Below, in pieces: positions 16,634 through 27,351 of a stretch of 37,040 bases of DNA. The notes beneath the pieces are model-generated. The model did not search any database. It saw only the letters and a program-made list of their open reading frames with translations, and was not told the DNA's origin. The stretch is from Bacteroidaceae bacterium. GTDB taxonomy: Bacteria; Bacteroidota; Bacteroidia; Bacteroidales; Bacteroidaceae. A program made the translations under genes and the position numbers. The stretch is from the NCBI GenBank assembly GCA_024398405.1, contig JAKSJE010000014.1, forward strand, positions 1-37,040, given 5' to 3'. How positions within the stretch are numbered: the first letter of the stretch is position 1; each line of letters starts with the position of its first letter.

Positions 16634-18012
16634 AACTTTCGTGGATCTGTAATTACACCGGTGATTGCTGAGGCCGCGACGGTAAGAGGACTTGCGAGAA
16701 CCGTTCTGGCTCCAGGTCCCTGACGTCCGACAAAATTTCTGTTTGATGTGGATATTGAAAGTTTCCCTGCCGGGACTTTATCAGGATTCATCGCCAAGCA
16801 GGCAGAACAAGACGGAAGGCGCAATTCAAAGCCTGCCTCCTTAAGAATCTCATCAATTCCCTCGTCGATAATCTGCTTGCGCACGAGCCAAGAGCCAGGA
16901 ACAAGCCATGCGGTCACGTTGTCTGCCTTCTTTCTTCCTTTAACGACAGAAGCAAACGCTCTGAAGTCTTCTATTCTTCCGTTAGTACATGCACCCAAGA
17001 ATACATAGTCAACCGGATGTCCCTCAAGTCTCTCCCCGGGGCTGAACCTCATATAGTCAAGTTGTGCAAGAAAACCAGTTCGTTCTTCCTCGGGAACGTC
17101 CTCAATCAGAGGGATGGTTCCGTCAACAGGGATGCCTGCGCCGGGATTGGTGCCGTAAGTGACACGAGGAGTGATGTCTTCCGCATGATAGGTCACTTCA
17201 CGATCGAAAACAGCATCCTCATCGCTGTGAAGTGTCTTCCAGTACTCGACAGCCCTGTCCCACGCCTCGCCAGCAGGTGAATACTCTCTGCCTTTGAGAT
17301 ATTCAAATGTTTTTTCATCAGGAGCGATAATCCCGGCTCTTGACCCCATCTCGATTGAGAGGTTGGAGAGAGTCAGACGCCCTTCCATAGACAGAGACCT
17401 AATGGCAGAGCCTGCATATTCAACGACATACCCAGTCGCCCCAGAGGTAGTCATCTGAGCCATGATATAAAGAGCCACGTCCTTTGCCGTCACACCTTCC
17501 CGGAGTTTTCCCTCCACATTGATCCGCATCGATTTGGGCTTTTGCTGAAGAATGCACTGAGACGCAAGGACTTCAGCGACCTCGCTTGTGCCGATTCCCA
17601 TGGCAAGCGCACCTAATGCACCATGTGTTGAGGTGTGCGAGTCACCGCATACAATAGTCATTCCAGGAAGTGACAAACCCTTTTCAGGACCTACCACATG
17701 GATGATGCCATTGTCTTTACTCCCCATAGGGAAAAAGTTGACACCGAACTCCTCACAATTTCGCTTTAGTGTCTCAACTTGATTGCGACCAACAGGATCG
17801 CTGATGAATTCCTGTTGATCAGATGGTGTGTTGTGGTCAGGCATAGCGAACACCTGTTGAGGTCTGAACACCTTCACACCCTTGTCTCGGATTGTATCAA
17901 ATGCCTGTGGCGATGTGACCTCGTGACAATAAAGTCTGTCGATATAGAGGACATCATTTTCCATGGAACTCACCACATGACTGTCCCATATTTTATCAAA
18001 GAGAGTATTCAT
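16630..18012 (-). CDS. leuC: Isopropylmalate isomerase large subunit
   Basis: The 460-residue aconitase-family large subunit. The Fe-S ligands are visible as one Cys in [12 protein letters not shown] (about residue 340) and two in [12 protein letters not shown] (about residues 400-403). [13 protein letters not shown] at about 130 is also a family signature. With LeuD it serves leucine synthesis and, given CimA at the head of this operon, the citramalate branch to isoleucine. It overlaps cstA and leuD by four bases at each end, so the three are probably translationally coupled. Confidence 0.96.
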   Translation of the reverse strand: MNTLFDKIWDSHVVSSMENDVLYIDRLYCHEVTSPQAFDTIRDKGVKVFRPQQVFAMPDHNTPSDQQEFISDPVGRNQVETLKRNCEEFGVNFFPMGSKDNGIIHVVGPEKGLSLPGMTIVCGDSHTSTHGALGALAMGIGTSEVAEVLASQCILQQKPKSMRINVEGKLREGVTAKDVALYIMAQMTTSGATGYVVEYAGSAIRSLSMEGRLTLSNLSIEMGSRAGIIAPDEKTFEYLKGREYSPAGEAWDRAVEYWKTLHSDEDAVFDREVTYHAEDITPRVTYGTNPGAGIPVDGTIPLIEDVPEEERTGFLAQLDYMRFSPGERLEGHPVDYVFLGACTNGRIEDFRAFASVVKGRKKADNVTAWLVPGSWLVRKQIIDEGIDEILKEAGFELRLPSCSACLAMNPDKVPAGKLSISTSNRNFVGRQGPGARTVLASPLTVAASAITGVITDPRKL

Positions 18013-19493
18013 TGAATAGTGGTTTTTCTTTTCTTCTCACCTATTACGTAGAAAGCGAACCAGACGAGCAGTCCCATGGACGAGGCGAATCCGATCACGT
18101 TAGATATAGAGATGTCCATCTTGAATCCCTCTGGTGCCGCAAAGATGTAGCTGACGCACACGGCTGTCATCCATAACGCAGGAAGCAAAGTAATCCATAA
18201 ATGCCTTGAACGTTTCGCAAGCCAAATGGAAGCAGCCCACAACGTGATTGTGGCAAGTACTTGGTTTGTCCATACGAAATAACGCCAAAGAACCTGAAAC
18301 TCCACTACCATAAGTAGAATGGACAGTCCCATTATCGGCATGATGATCTCAATTCTCCGTTTGATTTTTCTCTGGCTAATATGAAGAGCGTCCGAGAGTA
18401 TCAGACGAGCGCTACGTAGAGCTGTGTCTCCTGTCGTAATCGGAGCAGCAACAACCCCCAGGATGGCTATGACAGCCCCGAAAGTCCCAAACCAAGAGTG
18501 ACATAGTTTGTTTACGAGGATGGTAGGCATCGCCGCATGAGTTCCGTTATCAGTAAGCAGGTTCAGAAGTTGCTCATAAGGCGTCGAGCCTTCTGTTCCG
18601 AATGAAGATGCAAAAAGGATGGTCGCTGCAGCCCATATCATAGCGATTAAGCCCTCTGTTATCATTGCTCCGAAAAAGACCGGACGCATCAGCTTCTCAT
18701 TCTTGATGCAACGCACCATCAGCGGACTCTGGGTCGCGTGGAACCCACTAACCGCCCCACAACAGATGGTCACACAAACGCCAGGGAACATCGGCAATGC
18801 TGTCTTGTCAGGATTAACCGTACTGAATGTCTCGGAAAAATCCGGTAGATAGCCGCTGTGTGTGAAGATTCCGAAAATCAATCCCAGTGCCATCATTATG
18901 AGGACTATTCCGAAAATCGGATAAATGCGGCCTATGACTTTATCAATCGGCAGCAGTGCCGCAAACAGATAGTATCCGAAAATGACAACCGACCAGAACG
19001 ACACAGAGCCGAATAGTCCACATCCGTTCATCATTGATGCGAGAAGTGCAGCCGGCGTCATGGTAAACGCTGCACCCACCATGACCATCAGGACCACGGC
19101 AATGGAACGGACAATCACTCCCGCCGCGAAACCCATCTCGCTTACGATGATTTCAGGAAAACTCGCACCATTCTTTCGCATGGAAAGTACTGCCCCGAAG
19201 AAATCATGTACAGCACCTACGAACACGCACCCAAGCGCAATCCATATATATGCTATCGGACCATAAAGAATACCAAGTATGGCGCCGAATATGGGTCCTG
19301 TGCCTGCGATGTTCAGAAACTGAACCAAGTATGTTTTCCATGCTGGCATAGGAACAAAGTCCACACCATCACGGAGTCTGATGGCAGGAGTGGCCTTTGT
19401 CGCATCAATGCCAACTACCTTGCTTAGAAATCGGCCATAAAACAGAAGCCCCAATACAAGTATCAGTAAACCTATCAGGAATGATGTCATCAA
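18009..19493 (-). CDS. cstA: CstA-family membrane transporter (candidate pyruvate or peptide carrier)
   Basis: A 494-residue polytopic membrane protein with roughly a dozen hydrophobic segments. The N-terminal half carries CstA-family wording: [21 protein letters not shown] followed by [18 protein letters not shown]. It is shorter than E. coli CstA or BtsT (about 700 residues), as is common for the family outside enterobacteria. Members have been linked to pyruvate uptake and to peptide uptake during carbon starvation. It overlaps ilvC and leuC by four bases each, so it is built into the BCAA operon. Because pyruvate is a substrate of both CimA and IlvB, pyruvate uptake is an attractive but untested role; export or uptake of an intermediate is also possible. 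Confidence 0.88.
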   Translation of the reverse strand: MMTSFLIGLLILVLGLLFYGRFLSKVVGIDATKATPAIRLRDGVDFVPMPAWKTYLVQFLNIAGTGPIFGAILGILYGPIAYIWIALGCVFVGAVHDFFGAVLSMRKNGASFPEIIVSEMGFAAGVIVRSIAVVLMVMVGAAFTMTPAALLASMMNGCGLFGSVSFWSVVIFGYYLFAALLPIDKVIGRIYPIFGIVLIMMALGLIFGIFTHSGYLPDFSETFSTVNPDKTALPMFPGVCVTICCGAVSGFHATQSPLMVRCIKNEKLMRPVFFGAMITEGLIAMIWAAATILFASSFGTEGSTPYEQLLNLLTDNGTHAAMPTILVNKLCHSWFGTFGAVIAILGVVAAPITTGDTALRSARLILSDALHISQRKIKRRIEIIMPIMGLSILLMVVEFQVLWRYFVWTNQVLATITLWAASIWLAKRSRHLWITLLPALWMTAVCVSYIFAAPEGFKMDISISNVIGFASSMGLLVWFAFYVIGEKKRKTTIQ

Positions 19494-20530
19494 TTATTCT
19501 CTGGTCTAAGTTTACGAACCACTTCAGCAGTCCTCCACATTTCGCTGTCATGCAGTGCGGCAAGTTCCTTATTGAGCTTCTCACGATAGTCCGGCTGGCT
19601 GTTGCTGTCGATACTGATCTGAGCCTGTTCTCCACATTTCACGCTTGCATAAAGTTTTTGCATAACTGGCTTAATAGCATCGTGGAACGGGCCCATCCAG
19701 TCAAGTGCGCCTCTCTGTGCCGTTGTGGAACAGTTCGCATACATCCAGTCCATACCTTTTGCCGCAAAAAGTGGCATCAGGGATTGTGTGAGTTCCTCGA
19801 CTGTCTCGTTAAATGCCTCTGAAGGAGTGTGGCCGTTTTCGCGCAATGTCTCGTACTGAGCGAGCAGAAGTCCTTGAATCGCTCCCATCAGGGAACCTCT
19901 CTCTCCTGTCAAATCGCTTGTCGCCTCACGAAGGAAGGTTGTCTCGAACAAGTAACCTGAGCCGATGCCAATTCCAAGAGCGAGTGTTCGGTCAAGGGCT
20001 TTTCCTGTCGCATCCTGATAAACCGCATAGGATGAATTGAGCCCACGACCTTCAAGGAACATAGTGCGGAGACTGGTTCCTGAGCCCTTTGGCGCAACCA
20101 TGATGACATCAATGTCCTTTTCAGGAACGCACCCTGTACGGTCATTCCATGTGATTGCGAATCCATGAGAGAAATAGAGAGCGTCGCCAGGCTTGAGATG
20201 TGGTTTAAGGGATGGCCATACAGACATGACCGCCGCATCAGAAAGGAGACACATTACGATAGTACCTTTCTCAGCGGCCTCCTCAATAGAGAACAGAGTC
20301 TCACCCGGCACCCAGCCATCCGCAATGGCCTTGTCGAAAGTCTTACCCTGTCGCTGCCCGACAATAACATTGAATCCGTTGTCTCTGAGATTGCATGCCT
20401 GACCTGGTCCTTGGACACCATAGCCAATAACCGCGATTGTCTCGTCCTTGAGAATCTCACGTGCCTTTTCCAATGGGAACTCCTCACGGGTCATTACTTC
20501 CTCAATAACCCCACCAAAATTCATTTTCAT
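19490..20530 (-). CDS. ilvC: Ketol-acid reductoisomerase
   Basis: IlvC isomerises and reduces acetolactate or acetohydroxybutyrate. The 346-residue product has GYGVQGPGQ at 36-44 for the dinucleotide, a short cofactor-selecting loop in VGQRQGKTFDKA, the substrate segments FSHGF, APKGSGTSLR and SDLTGERG (Mg ligands), and the C-terminal helical domain ending in RPENN, as in other Bacteroidetes. Start could be Met1 or Met3. The gap from ilvN is 18 nt and it overlaps cstA by four bases. Confidence 0.96.
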   Translation of the reverse strand: MKMNFGGVIEEVMTREEFPLEKAREILKDETIAVIGYGVQGPGQACNLRDNGFNVIVGQRQGKTFDKAIADGWVPGETLFSIEEAAEKGTIVMCLLSDAAVMSVWPSLKPHLKPGDALYFSHGFAITWNDRTGCVPEKDIDVIMVAPKGSGTSLRTMFLEGRGLNSSYAVYQDATGKALDRTLALGIGIGSGYLFETTFLREATSDLTGERGSLMGAIQGLLLAQYETLRENGHTPSEAFNETVEELTQSLMPLFAAKGMDWMYANCSTTAQRGALDWMGPFHDAIKPVMQKLYASVKCGEQAQISIDSNSQPDYREKLNKELAALHDSEMWRTAEVVRKLRPENN

Positions 20531-20548
20531 AATGATGCTGTTTTTAAA

Positions 20549-21187
20549 TTAGTTGTTATTTTGTACTGATAATATCTTTTCATTCTCCCGCTCCGCAAGG
20601 AATTTGTCAAGATACTCCTCCTTGCTTTTTGTAAGGCTAATCCGTCCTGTTCTTGAGAACTGAAGAACGGCTCCTTTCTCATGCAGAAGGTCGAACAGGT
20701 CAAATATGGTAGTTGTCCTACCTATTTTCTCTATAGTCGAGAAGACCGGGTTCACCTCGACGATGTGTGCTCCATGATGGCGTATGGCCTCTGTGATTTC
20801 GGAATCATTCATCATCACTGGTGTTGAAATCTTGTATAGTGCTGCCTCAAGGCTGAACAGTTCATCGTCAACATAGTATCTTGCCTGAAGTACGTCTATT
20901 CGTCTTTCGATTTGCAATGTAAGCATCTTCGCCATGTTTTCCGTGCAAACACATGTGATTGTGTATTTATGAATGCCCGGAATAGAAGACCCACATGTAT
21001 TCAGACTTTCGATGTTCACTTGCCGGCGAGTGAATACCGCGGTAATTTGCGAAAGCAAGCCAGGTACGTTTTCCGAAAACACCATTATCGTATAAAGCCT
21101 TTCGCATTTACTCGTATCCCTTGCGGGAAGTCCTTTGCACTTTCCGCAAGTCTCACAATCACTATAGGGATATTGTCTTTTCTCCAT
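20549..21187 (-). CDS. ilvN: Acetolactate synthase small subunit with Cys-rich N-terminal extension
   Basis: A 212-residue regulatory subunit of acetohydroxyacid synthase. An ACT domain starts at about residue 30 (LYTIMVFSENVPGLLSQITAVFTRRQVNIESL), where valine-type feedback ligands normally bind, followed by a C-terminal domain of the family. Unusually, residues 1-29 form an extension with Cys11, Cys14, Cys17 and Cys28 (C-x2-C-x2-C-x10-C). The extension looks genuine: the ATG at 21187 lies 11 nt after the ilvB stop and no other in-frame Met precedes the ACT domain. The pattern could bind Zn or an Fe-S cluster, or take part in disulfides. I do not recall it in Bacteroides IlvN. Confidence 0.92.
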   Translation of the reverse strand: MEKRQYPYSDCETCGKCKGLPARDTSKCERLYTIMVFSENVPGLLSQITAVFTRRQVNIESLNTCGSSIPGIHKYTITCVCTENMAKMLTLQIERRIDVLQARYYVDDELFSLEAALYKISTPVMMNDSEITEAIRHHGAHIVEVNPVFSTIEKIGRTTTIFDLFDLLHEKGAVLQFSRTGRISLTKSKEEYLDKFLAERENEKILSVQNNN

Positions 21188-21198
21188 ATTCGAGTTTT

Positions 21199-22896
21199 CT
21201 AATCGTTTATCTCGAGAACCATCTCATCGACATTGGCTCCTGGCGGAGTTATCGGAAGTATGTTCTCCTCTTCTTTCACCACACACTGAAGCAGATATGG
21301 GCCGGTGGTGTTGATCATCTCGTTTATAGCCTCGGCGAGTTCCACCCTGTCTGCAACAGTCCGACACGGTATGCTATATGCGCTTGCTATCTTCTCATAA
21401 TCCGGGTTCAGCATTGGGGTGAAACTGTAATGCCGGTCGAAGAACATATATTGCCACTGGCGGACGTTACCAAGGAAGTTGTTATTCAGAAGGATAATCT
21501 TAACAGGGGACTTCTGCTCCATGATCGTACCCAGTTCCTGAATTGTCATCTGCAACCCTCCGTCACCGACGAAAAGACAGACGGTTCTGTCTGGGGCTCC
21601 TAATGTGGCACCGATAGCAGCAGGCAGTCCGAATCCCATGGTTCCGCATCCTCCGGAAGAAACCACGCTACGTCCCTTCCTGAATTTGAAGTATCTGCAA
21701 GCGAACATCTGATTCTGTCCAACGTCAGTCACCATGATGGACTCATGGTTCGTGGCTTCACTTACAGCATTTATCACTTCAGGCATCAACAATGGTCCTG
21801 TTTGTGGATGGATGGCTTTATCTATAACCTTGTCATATTCCTGCTGATAATATGGTCTGAAACTATCTATCCATTCTTTATGTTCATTGGGCTGCACATA
21901 TTTGGTGACCTCTGCCAATGTATGTTTGCAGTTGCCAAGCACGGGAATGTCAACAGGGACATTCTTGTTGAATTCTGATGGGTCAATATCGAAATGTATG
22001 ATCTTCGCTTGTTTGGCGTATGTCTTCAGATTGCTGGTGACTCTGTCGTCGAAGCGCATTCCGACTGCAATCAGGACATCACATTGATTTGTCTTGACAT
22101 TAGGAGCAAGGTTTCCGTGCATACCCAACATTCCCATGTTGAGCCGGTGTTCGGAAGGGAATCCAGACAGTCCGAGCAGCGTACATCCGCATGGTGAATC
22201 GATTTTCTCGACAAAATCAAGCAGTTCTTTTCTTGCATCCCCGAGTTCTACTCCCTGGCCGACAAGCACCAACGGTTTCTTCGCATTGTTTATAAGTTCT
22301 GCAGCCGCAGTGATGGCGTCAGGAGTGAAACCAGGGTCCGGACGATAACTCCTGATAAAACCGACCTTTTCAGAATGGTATTCAAGCAACTCAGTCTGTG
22401 CGTTCTTCGTAAAGTCAAGGACTACGGGACCCGGTCTGCCACTCTTAGCGATATAGAAAGCACGGCTGACTGCCCATGCAATGTCCTCGGCGCTTCTGAT
22501 CTGATAGCCCCATTTCGAAATCGGGCTCGTGACATTCACCACATCAACTTCCTGGAATGCGTCAGTGCCAAGATGATATGTACCGACCTGACCGCATATC
22601 ACCACTAATGGCGTACTGTCAATCATGGCATCAGCTATGCCCGTTACGGTGTTGGTAGCACCTGGTCCGCTTGTGACAATCACGCACCCCACTTCACCAG
22701 AGACTCTCGCAAAACCCTGTGCAGCATGAACAGCTCCTTGTTCGTGGCGGACAAGAATATGATTTAGTTCTTCTTTATGATTATACAAAGCATCATATAC
22801 AGGCATGATGGCTCCTCCCGGATAGCCAAAGAGTGTCTTCACGCCTTCGCTTATCAAACTTCGCATCAAGGCTTCTGAGCCTGTTATCTTTTCCAT
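21199..22896 (-). CDS. ilvB: Acetolactate synthase large subunit
   Basis: A 565-residue TPP enzyme that condenses two pyruvates, or pyruvate with 2-oxobutyrate. The TPP-activating Glu52 is in VRHEQGAVHAA, the FAD/central domain follows, and the TPP-Mg motif runs from GDGGLQMT (about residue 442) to LNNNFLGNVRQWQ (about 471-483). Its partner ilvN follows after 11 nt. Length is typical. Substrates connect it to CimA (2-oxobutyrate supply) and possibly to the CstA-family carrier. Confidence 0.96.
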   Translation of the reverse strand: MEKITGSEALMRSLISEGVKTLFGYPGGAIMPVYDALYNHKEELNHILVRHEQGAVHAAQGFARVSGEVGCVIVTSGPGATNTVTGIADAMIDSTPLVVICGQVGTYHLGTDAFQEVDVVNVTSPISKWGYQIRSAEDIAWAVSRAFYIAKSGRPGPVVLDFTKNAQTELLEYHSEKVGFIRSYRPDPGFTPDAITAAAELINNAKKPLVLVGQGVELGDARKELLDFVEKIDSPCGCTLLGLSGFPSEHRLNMGMLGMHGNLAPNVKTNQCDVLIAVGMRFDDRVTSNLKTYAKQAKIIHFDIDPSEFNKNVPVDIPVLGNCKHTLAEVTKYVQPNEHKEWIDSFRPYYQQEYDKVIDKAIHPQTGPLLMPEVINAVSEATNHESIMVTDVGQNQMFACRYFKFRKGRSVVSSGGCGTMGFGLPAAIGATLGAPDRTVCLFVGDGGLQMTIQELGTIMEQKSPVKIILLNNNFLGNVRQWQYMFFDRHYSFTPMLNPDYEKIASAYSIPCRTVADRVELAEAINEMINTTGPYLLQCVVKEEENILPITPPGANVDEMVLEIND

Positions 22897-22914
22897 ATGG
22901 AACTCTGCATCTTT

Positions 22915-24726
22915 CTAAATAAGTCTAACTCCTCCTTTGTCTGCGCTTGCAACACTCTGCGCATATGCTCTGAGCGCCTTACTGACGATTCTGTTTCTTT
23001 CCAGAGGTCGCTGAGGCCGCCCAGCCAATTCCTCTTCGGAAAGTCTCACGTTGATGGAACGGTTAGGGATGTCTATTTCGATTATGTCACCATCAACAAT
23101 TTTCCCGATATTACCGCCGTTGGCAGCTTCAGGACTGATGTGACCGATACTAAGTCCGCTTGTCCCCCCTGAAAATCTTCCGTCAGTAATGAGTGCGCAT
23201 TCCTTGCCGAGATGCATGGACTTGATATACGAAGTAGGATAAAGCATTTCCTGCATCCCGGGACCGCCTTTCGGACCTTCATGAGTGATGACTACGACAT
23301 CGCCAGCCTTGACCTTTCCGCCTAAGATTCCCTCACATGCATCTTCCTGAGAGTCAAACACCACAGCAGGACCGGCGAACTTCCAGATACTCTCATCCAC
23401 GCCTGCGGTTTTCACGACGCAACCATCCTGCGCAATGTTTCCGAACAGCACAGCCATGCCCCCATCTTTCGTATAGGCGTTTTCTATCGATCTGATACAC
23501 CCATTCACACGGTCTGTGTCAAGTGTGTCATACTGAGAGTCCTGAACTCCCAGTCTGTTGCAGAACACACCTGCCGGGGCAGATGAATAAATACGCCTTG
23601 CTTCCGGATCAACCGATGCTTTGAGTATGTCGAATCTATCTATATCTTCAGCAAGCGTACTTCCATTGACCCGCTTAACAGAAGTATCTATCAGATTCCC
23701 CTTTGCCAGTTCCCCAAGAAGGTTGAGCATTCCACCTGCCCTCCCACATTCCTGAACACTGTACCTCTGAGAATTCGGAGCGAGCTTGCACAAGAACGGA
23801 GTCTTTCTCGACAATTCATCAATGTCCGTCATGGTGAAATCGACATCTGCCTCCTGGGCTATTGCAAGCAGATGAAGCACGGTGTTTGTGGATGCACCCA
23901 TTGCGATATCAAGAGTCATGGCATTGAGGAAAGCCTGACGGGTAGCAATGCTCCTCGGAAGAATGCTGTCATCCCCATCTCTGTAATACGCGAATGCGTT
24001 GTCCACAATCTGACGAGCAGCCTGCCGCATCAATTCTGTCCTGTTCACATGTGTAGCCAAAATTGTCCCGTTTCCTGGCAAGCTGAGTCCAATCGCCTCT
24101 GTAAGGTTGTTCATGGAATTCGCCGTGAACATACCGGAACAACAGCCACAACCAGGACATGCTCTGTTTTCCACCTCTGCAAGTTCCTCATCGCTCACGG
24201 TCTTGTCAGCACCTTTCACCATGGCTGCGATAAGGTCCAGATTCTCACCCTTGTATTTGCCAGCCTCCATCGGTCCCCCACTGACGAACACTGCTGGTAT
24301 GTTAAGTCTCATGGCGGCCATCAGCATGCCTGGGGTTATCTTATCACAATTGCTGATGCAGATCATCGCATCGGCCTTGTGGGCATTGACCATATATTCA
24401 ACGCTATCCGCAATAATATCACGACTTGGCAGCGAATAAAGCATACCGTCATGTCCCATTGCGATTCCGTCATCAATAGCGATAGTGTTGAACTCAGCGG
24501 CATAGCACCCCATCTTCTCTATTTCCGCTTTGACTATCTGACCAGCCTCATGCAAATGAGTGTGTCCTGGAACGAATTGAGTAAATGAGTTTACGATAGC
24601 GATAATAGGCTTGCCGAATTGCTCACGTTTCATACCGTTGGCAACCCAAAGGGCTCTTGCGCCTGCCATTCTCCGGCCCTCGGTACAGACTGAACTTCTA
24701 AGAGGATTAATATATTTCATTTTCAA
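22915..24726 (-). CDS. ilvD: Dihydroxy-acid dehydratase
   Basis: IlvD dehydrates dihydroxy acids to 2-oxoisovalerate or 2-oxo-3-methylvalerate using an Fe-S cluster. The 603-residue product shows the cluster Cys residues in [12 protein letters not shown] (about 125) and [20 protein letters not shown] (about 190-205), plus [15 protein letters not shown] near the C terminus. It is a normal-length member. It lies 35 nt after ilvE and 18 nt before ilvB. Oxygen sensitivity of the cluster fits an anaerobe. Confidence 0.96.
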   Translation of the reverse strand: MKMKYINPLRSSVCTEGRRMAGARALWVANGMKREQFGKPIIAIVNSFTQFVPGHTHLHEAGQIVKAEIEKMGCYAAEFNTIAIDDGIAMGHDGMLYSLPSRDIIADSVEYMVNAHKADAMICISNCDKITPGMLMAAMRLNIPAVFVSGGPMEAGKYKGENLDLIAAMVKGADKTVSDEELAEVENRACPGCGCCSGMFTANSMNNLTEAIGLSLPGNGTILATHVNRTELMRQAARQIVDNAFAYYRDGDDSILPRSIATRQAFLNAMTLDIAMGASTNTVLHLLAIAQEADVDFTMTDIDELSRKTPFLCKLAPNSQRYSVQECGRAGGMLNLLGELAKGNLIDTSVKRVNGSTLAEDIDRFDILKASVDPEARRIYSSAPAGVFCNRLGVQDSQYDTLDTDRVNGCIRSIENAYTKDGGMAVLFGNIAQDGCVVKTAGVDESIWKFAGPAVVFDSQEDACEGILGGKVKAGDVVVITHEGPKGGPGMQEMLYPTSYIKSMHLGKECALITDGRFSGGTSGLSIGHISPEAANGGNIGKIVDGDIIEIDIPNRSINVRLSEEELAGRPQRPLERNRIVSKALRAYAQSVASADKGGVRLI

Positions 24727-24761
24727 GGTGGGATATGTTTGTTCGTTTTGATAGCAAGTCT

Positions 24762-25784
24762 CTATATGTCAAGGACGGTAACCCAGTTGTGTGTATCCTC
24801 GATGTCGCCGAACTGGATGCCTGTCAGTGTCTCATACAGTTTAGTACAAATCGGGCCCGGCTTCCCGTCTTTTGAAAGTACGTACGTCTTGTTCATCTCC
24901 ACATCGTCAATTCTCTCAATCGGAGATATCACAGCCGCTGTTCCGCAAGCCCCCGCTTCCTCGAATGTCTCAAGTTCTTCAATCGGGACCTGACGGCATT
25001 CCACCCTCATGCCTAAATCCTCTGCAAGCTGCTGCAATGACAGATTGGTTATTGACGGCAGTATGGAAGTGGATTTAGGGGTGACATAAGTGTTGTCCTT
25101 GATTCCAAAGAAATTGGCAGCACCACATTCATCAATGTATTTCTTCTCTTTCGCATCGAGATAGAACTCACAACTGTACCCCATCTTGTGGGCCAGATCA
25201 TTCGCTTTCATGCTTGCTCCATAGTTTCCCCCGACTTTATATATGCCTGTGCCGAGAGGTGCTGAACGGTCATATTGCCGTGTGACCATGTATGGATTGG
25301 TCGAGAAACCGCCCTTGAAGTACGGACCTACAGGTGTGACGAACATTAGGAGCAGGTATTCCGAAGCAGGATGAACTCCCACTTGCGCACTTGTGCCTAT
25401 TAGCAGAGGACGGATGTAAAGAGTCGCTCCGCTTCCATAGTCCGGCACCCACTTCGCATTCAAGGTGACTACTTTCGTCACCATCTCGCAGAACAACTCC
25501 GTAGGCACCTCTGGCATCATCATCCCTCTGCATGTTGACTGCAGACGCTCCGCGTTTTTGTCCATGCGGAAAATCCTCACTTTATCGTCTTTTCCCCTAT
25601 ATGCTTTTAGTCCCTCAAAAGCCTCCTGGCCATAATGAAGGCACGTGGCGGCCATATGGAGTGGTATCATTTCGCTATCTGACACCTGTATGTCTCCCCA
25701 TTTACCGTCTTTGTACTCGCATCGCACATTGAAATCGGTCTTATTATAACCGAACTTTAAATTTGAGCCGTCAAATCCTTTCAT
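24762..25784 (-). CDS. ilvE: Branched-chain amino acid aminotransferase
   Basis: A 340-residue class IV PLP aminotransferase, of the longer BCAT type. GLKAYRG (around 58-64), [10 protein letters not shown], and the Schiff-base Lys183 in [12 protein letters not shown] are clear, as is [14 protein letters not shown] near residue 280 for the PLP phosphate. It performs the last step for Ile, Val and Leu. It is second in the operon, 30 nt after cimA. Confidence 0.95.
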   Translation of the reverse strand: MKGFDGSNLKFGYNKTDFNVRCEYKDGKWGDIQVSDSEMIPLHMAATCLHYGQEAFEGLKAYRGKDDKVRIFRMDKNAERLQSTCRGMMMPEVPTELFCEMVTKVVTLNAKWVPDYGSGATLYIRPLLIGTSAQVGVHPASEYLLLMFVTPVGPYFKGGFSTNPYMVTRQYDRSAPLGTGIYKVGGNYGASMKANDLAHKMGYSCEFYLDAKEKKYIDECGAANFFGIKDNTYVTPKSTSILPSITNLSLQQLAEDLGMRVECRQVPIEELETFEEAGACGTAAVISPIERIDDVEMNKTYVLSKDGKPGPICTKLYETLTGIQFGDIEDTHNWVTVLDI

Positions 25785-25814
25785 AAATATTGTTTTTATA
25801 TCCTTTCGAGTTAG

Positions 25815-27338
25815 TCAACTGTTCTCTATAATGTTCAGCATCTTGATTGTAGCCTTGATTGCAGCTTCAGTCTGATCCGCATCGAGACCTCTGGTCTTAA
25901 ACGTCCGGCCTTCGAACTCCCATGTGATGATAGTCTGGACAAAGGCATCCGTTCTTCCACCAGGGGGAATGGAAACTGCGTAGTTCACAAGCATTGGGAA
26001 TTTTCTTTCCAGAGTTATCTTGTAGATTTTCCGCAATGCCCTAACGAAAGCGTCATACTGTCCGTCTCCGCTCGAAGTTTCCTCGAAAACTTGTCCGTTG
26101 ATGTCAAGCCTCAGTGAGCATGTAGGTTTCAGGCTGTTACACAGTGCCACATTATAGCCGAGCAACCTGACTTTCTCATCCGACACATCATGTTTCAACA
26201 CATCAGAGATGATAAACGGGAGGTCATCCTGTGTCACCAGTTCCTTCCTGTCGCCCAGTTCGATGATTCTTGCCGTGACCTTCCTCATGGAGTCCTCGTC
26301 AAGAGTCATTCCAAGTTCATCGAGGTTCTTCTTTATGTTCGCCTTGCCGCTGTTCTTCCCTAACGCGTATTCTCGTTTCCTCCCGAACCTCTCAGGGAGA
26401 AGTTTGTTGCAGTAAAGATTATGCTTACTGTCACCATCAGCATGTACTCCGGCAACTTGCGTGAAGACATTCTCACCTACGATTGGCTGATTGCTTGCTA
26501 TTGCTATTCCCGAGAACGATTCCACCATCCGGCTCGCAGCCATAAGGCGCTCCTCGTTCAGGTTGGTGTTGACATGCAGGTGATCCTTCAATATGGCCTG
26601 CACGCTTGCGATAGAGGCATTACCAGCCCTTTCCCCAAGTCCGTTGATAGTAGTATGAAGTCCACTGACACCCGCCTTCACAGCCGCAAACACATTGCTT
26701 ATCGCCATGTCATAGTCATTATGCGCATGGAAATCAAAACGCAACTGGGGGAAGTGTCCGACCATCTGTCCTACGAAGTCTGTGACCTGGTTCGGATTGA
26801 GCACGCCTAAAGTATCGGGTAGCATGAACCTTTCGATTTTCTCATTTGCAAGAGCCCGGACTAAGTCAAACACATATTGCGAGTCTCTCTGCATACCCAT
26901 ACTCCAATCCTCAAGATAGAGATTCACCTTGATACCATTGCCGTTAGCATATCCTATCGTGGTCTTGATGTCACTGATATGTTGAGGGAGAGTTTTGCCT
27001 AATTGTTTTTCACAATGTTCCCTGCTTCCTTTAGCAAGGAGATTGATGACCTTGCCACCACATTGCCTTATCCAGTCAACGGATATATTCCCGTCAACAA
27101 ATCCAAGGACCTCTATTTTGTCAAGGACTCCTGCTTTCTCAGCCCATTGACAGATACTGGAGACGGATTTCACTTCGCCTTCGGACACACGAGCAGAAGC
27201 GATTTCGATTCTGTCAACCATGAGTTCCTCAAGCATCATGCGAACGATAGCAAGTTTCTCGTGGGGCATGAAACTCACACCGCATGTCTGCTCGCCATCT
27301 CTCAGCGTAGTATCCAGTATCTCTATATGTTCAGTCAT
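25815..27338 (-). CDS. cimA: (R)-citramalate synthase, LeuA family
   Basis: CimA condenses pyruvate and acetyl-CoA to citramalate, the first step of threonine-independent isoleucine synthesis. The 507-residue product has an intact DRE-TIM site: Arg13-Asp14 in TTLRDGEQ and metal ligands His204/His206 in FHAHNDYD. It aligns with Leptospira interrogans citramalate synthase (from memory) with a constant offset of three: Leu78, Leu101 and Tyr141 match the pyruvate-pocket residues Leu81, Leu104 and Tyr144, and Glu143, Thr176 and Asp301 match Glu146, Thr179 and Asp304. A C-terminal LeuA-type regulatory domain (about 385-507) ends in DADQTEAAIKATIKMLN. The Ile-rich leader just upstream independently supports an isoleucine role. 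It is often annotated as 2-isopropylmalate synthase. Confidence 0.9.
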   Translation of the reverse strand: MTEHIEILDTTLRDGEQTCGVSFMPHEKLAIVRMMLEELMVDRIEIASARVSEGEVKSVSSICQWAEKAGVLDKIEVLGFVDGNISVDWIRQCGGKVINLLAKGSREHCEKQLGKTLPQHISDIKTTIGYANGNGIKVNLYLEDWSMGMQRDSQYVFDLVRALANEKIERFMLPDTLGVLNPNQVTDFVGQMVGHFPQLRFDFHAHNDYDMAISNVFAAVKAGVSGLHTTINGLGERAGNASIASVQAILKDHLHVNTNLNEERLMAASRMVESFSGIAIASNQPIVGENVFTQVAGVHADGDSKHNLYCNKLLPERFGRKREYALGKNSGKANIKKNLDELGMTLDEDSMRKVTARIIELGDRKELVTQDDLPFIISDVLKHDVSDEKVRLLGYNVALCNSLKPTCSLRLDINGQVFEETSSGDGQYDAFVRALRKIYKITLERKFPMLVNYAVSIPPGGRTDAFVQTIITWEFEGRTFKTRGLDADQTEAAIKATIKMLNIIENS

Positions 27339-27351
27339 CTGCCTTTTTTTG

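Noticed and set aside
24724-24732. Further copy of the dispersed repeat before ilvD
   Set aside because: Only AAGGTGGGA is shared; the rest of the core is missing, so it is probably chance.
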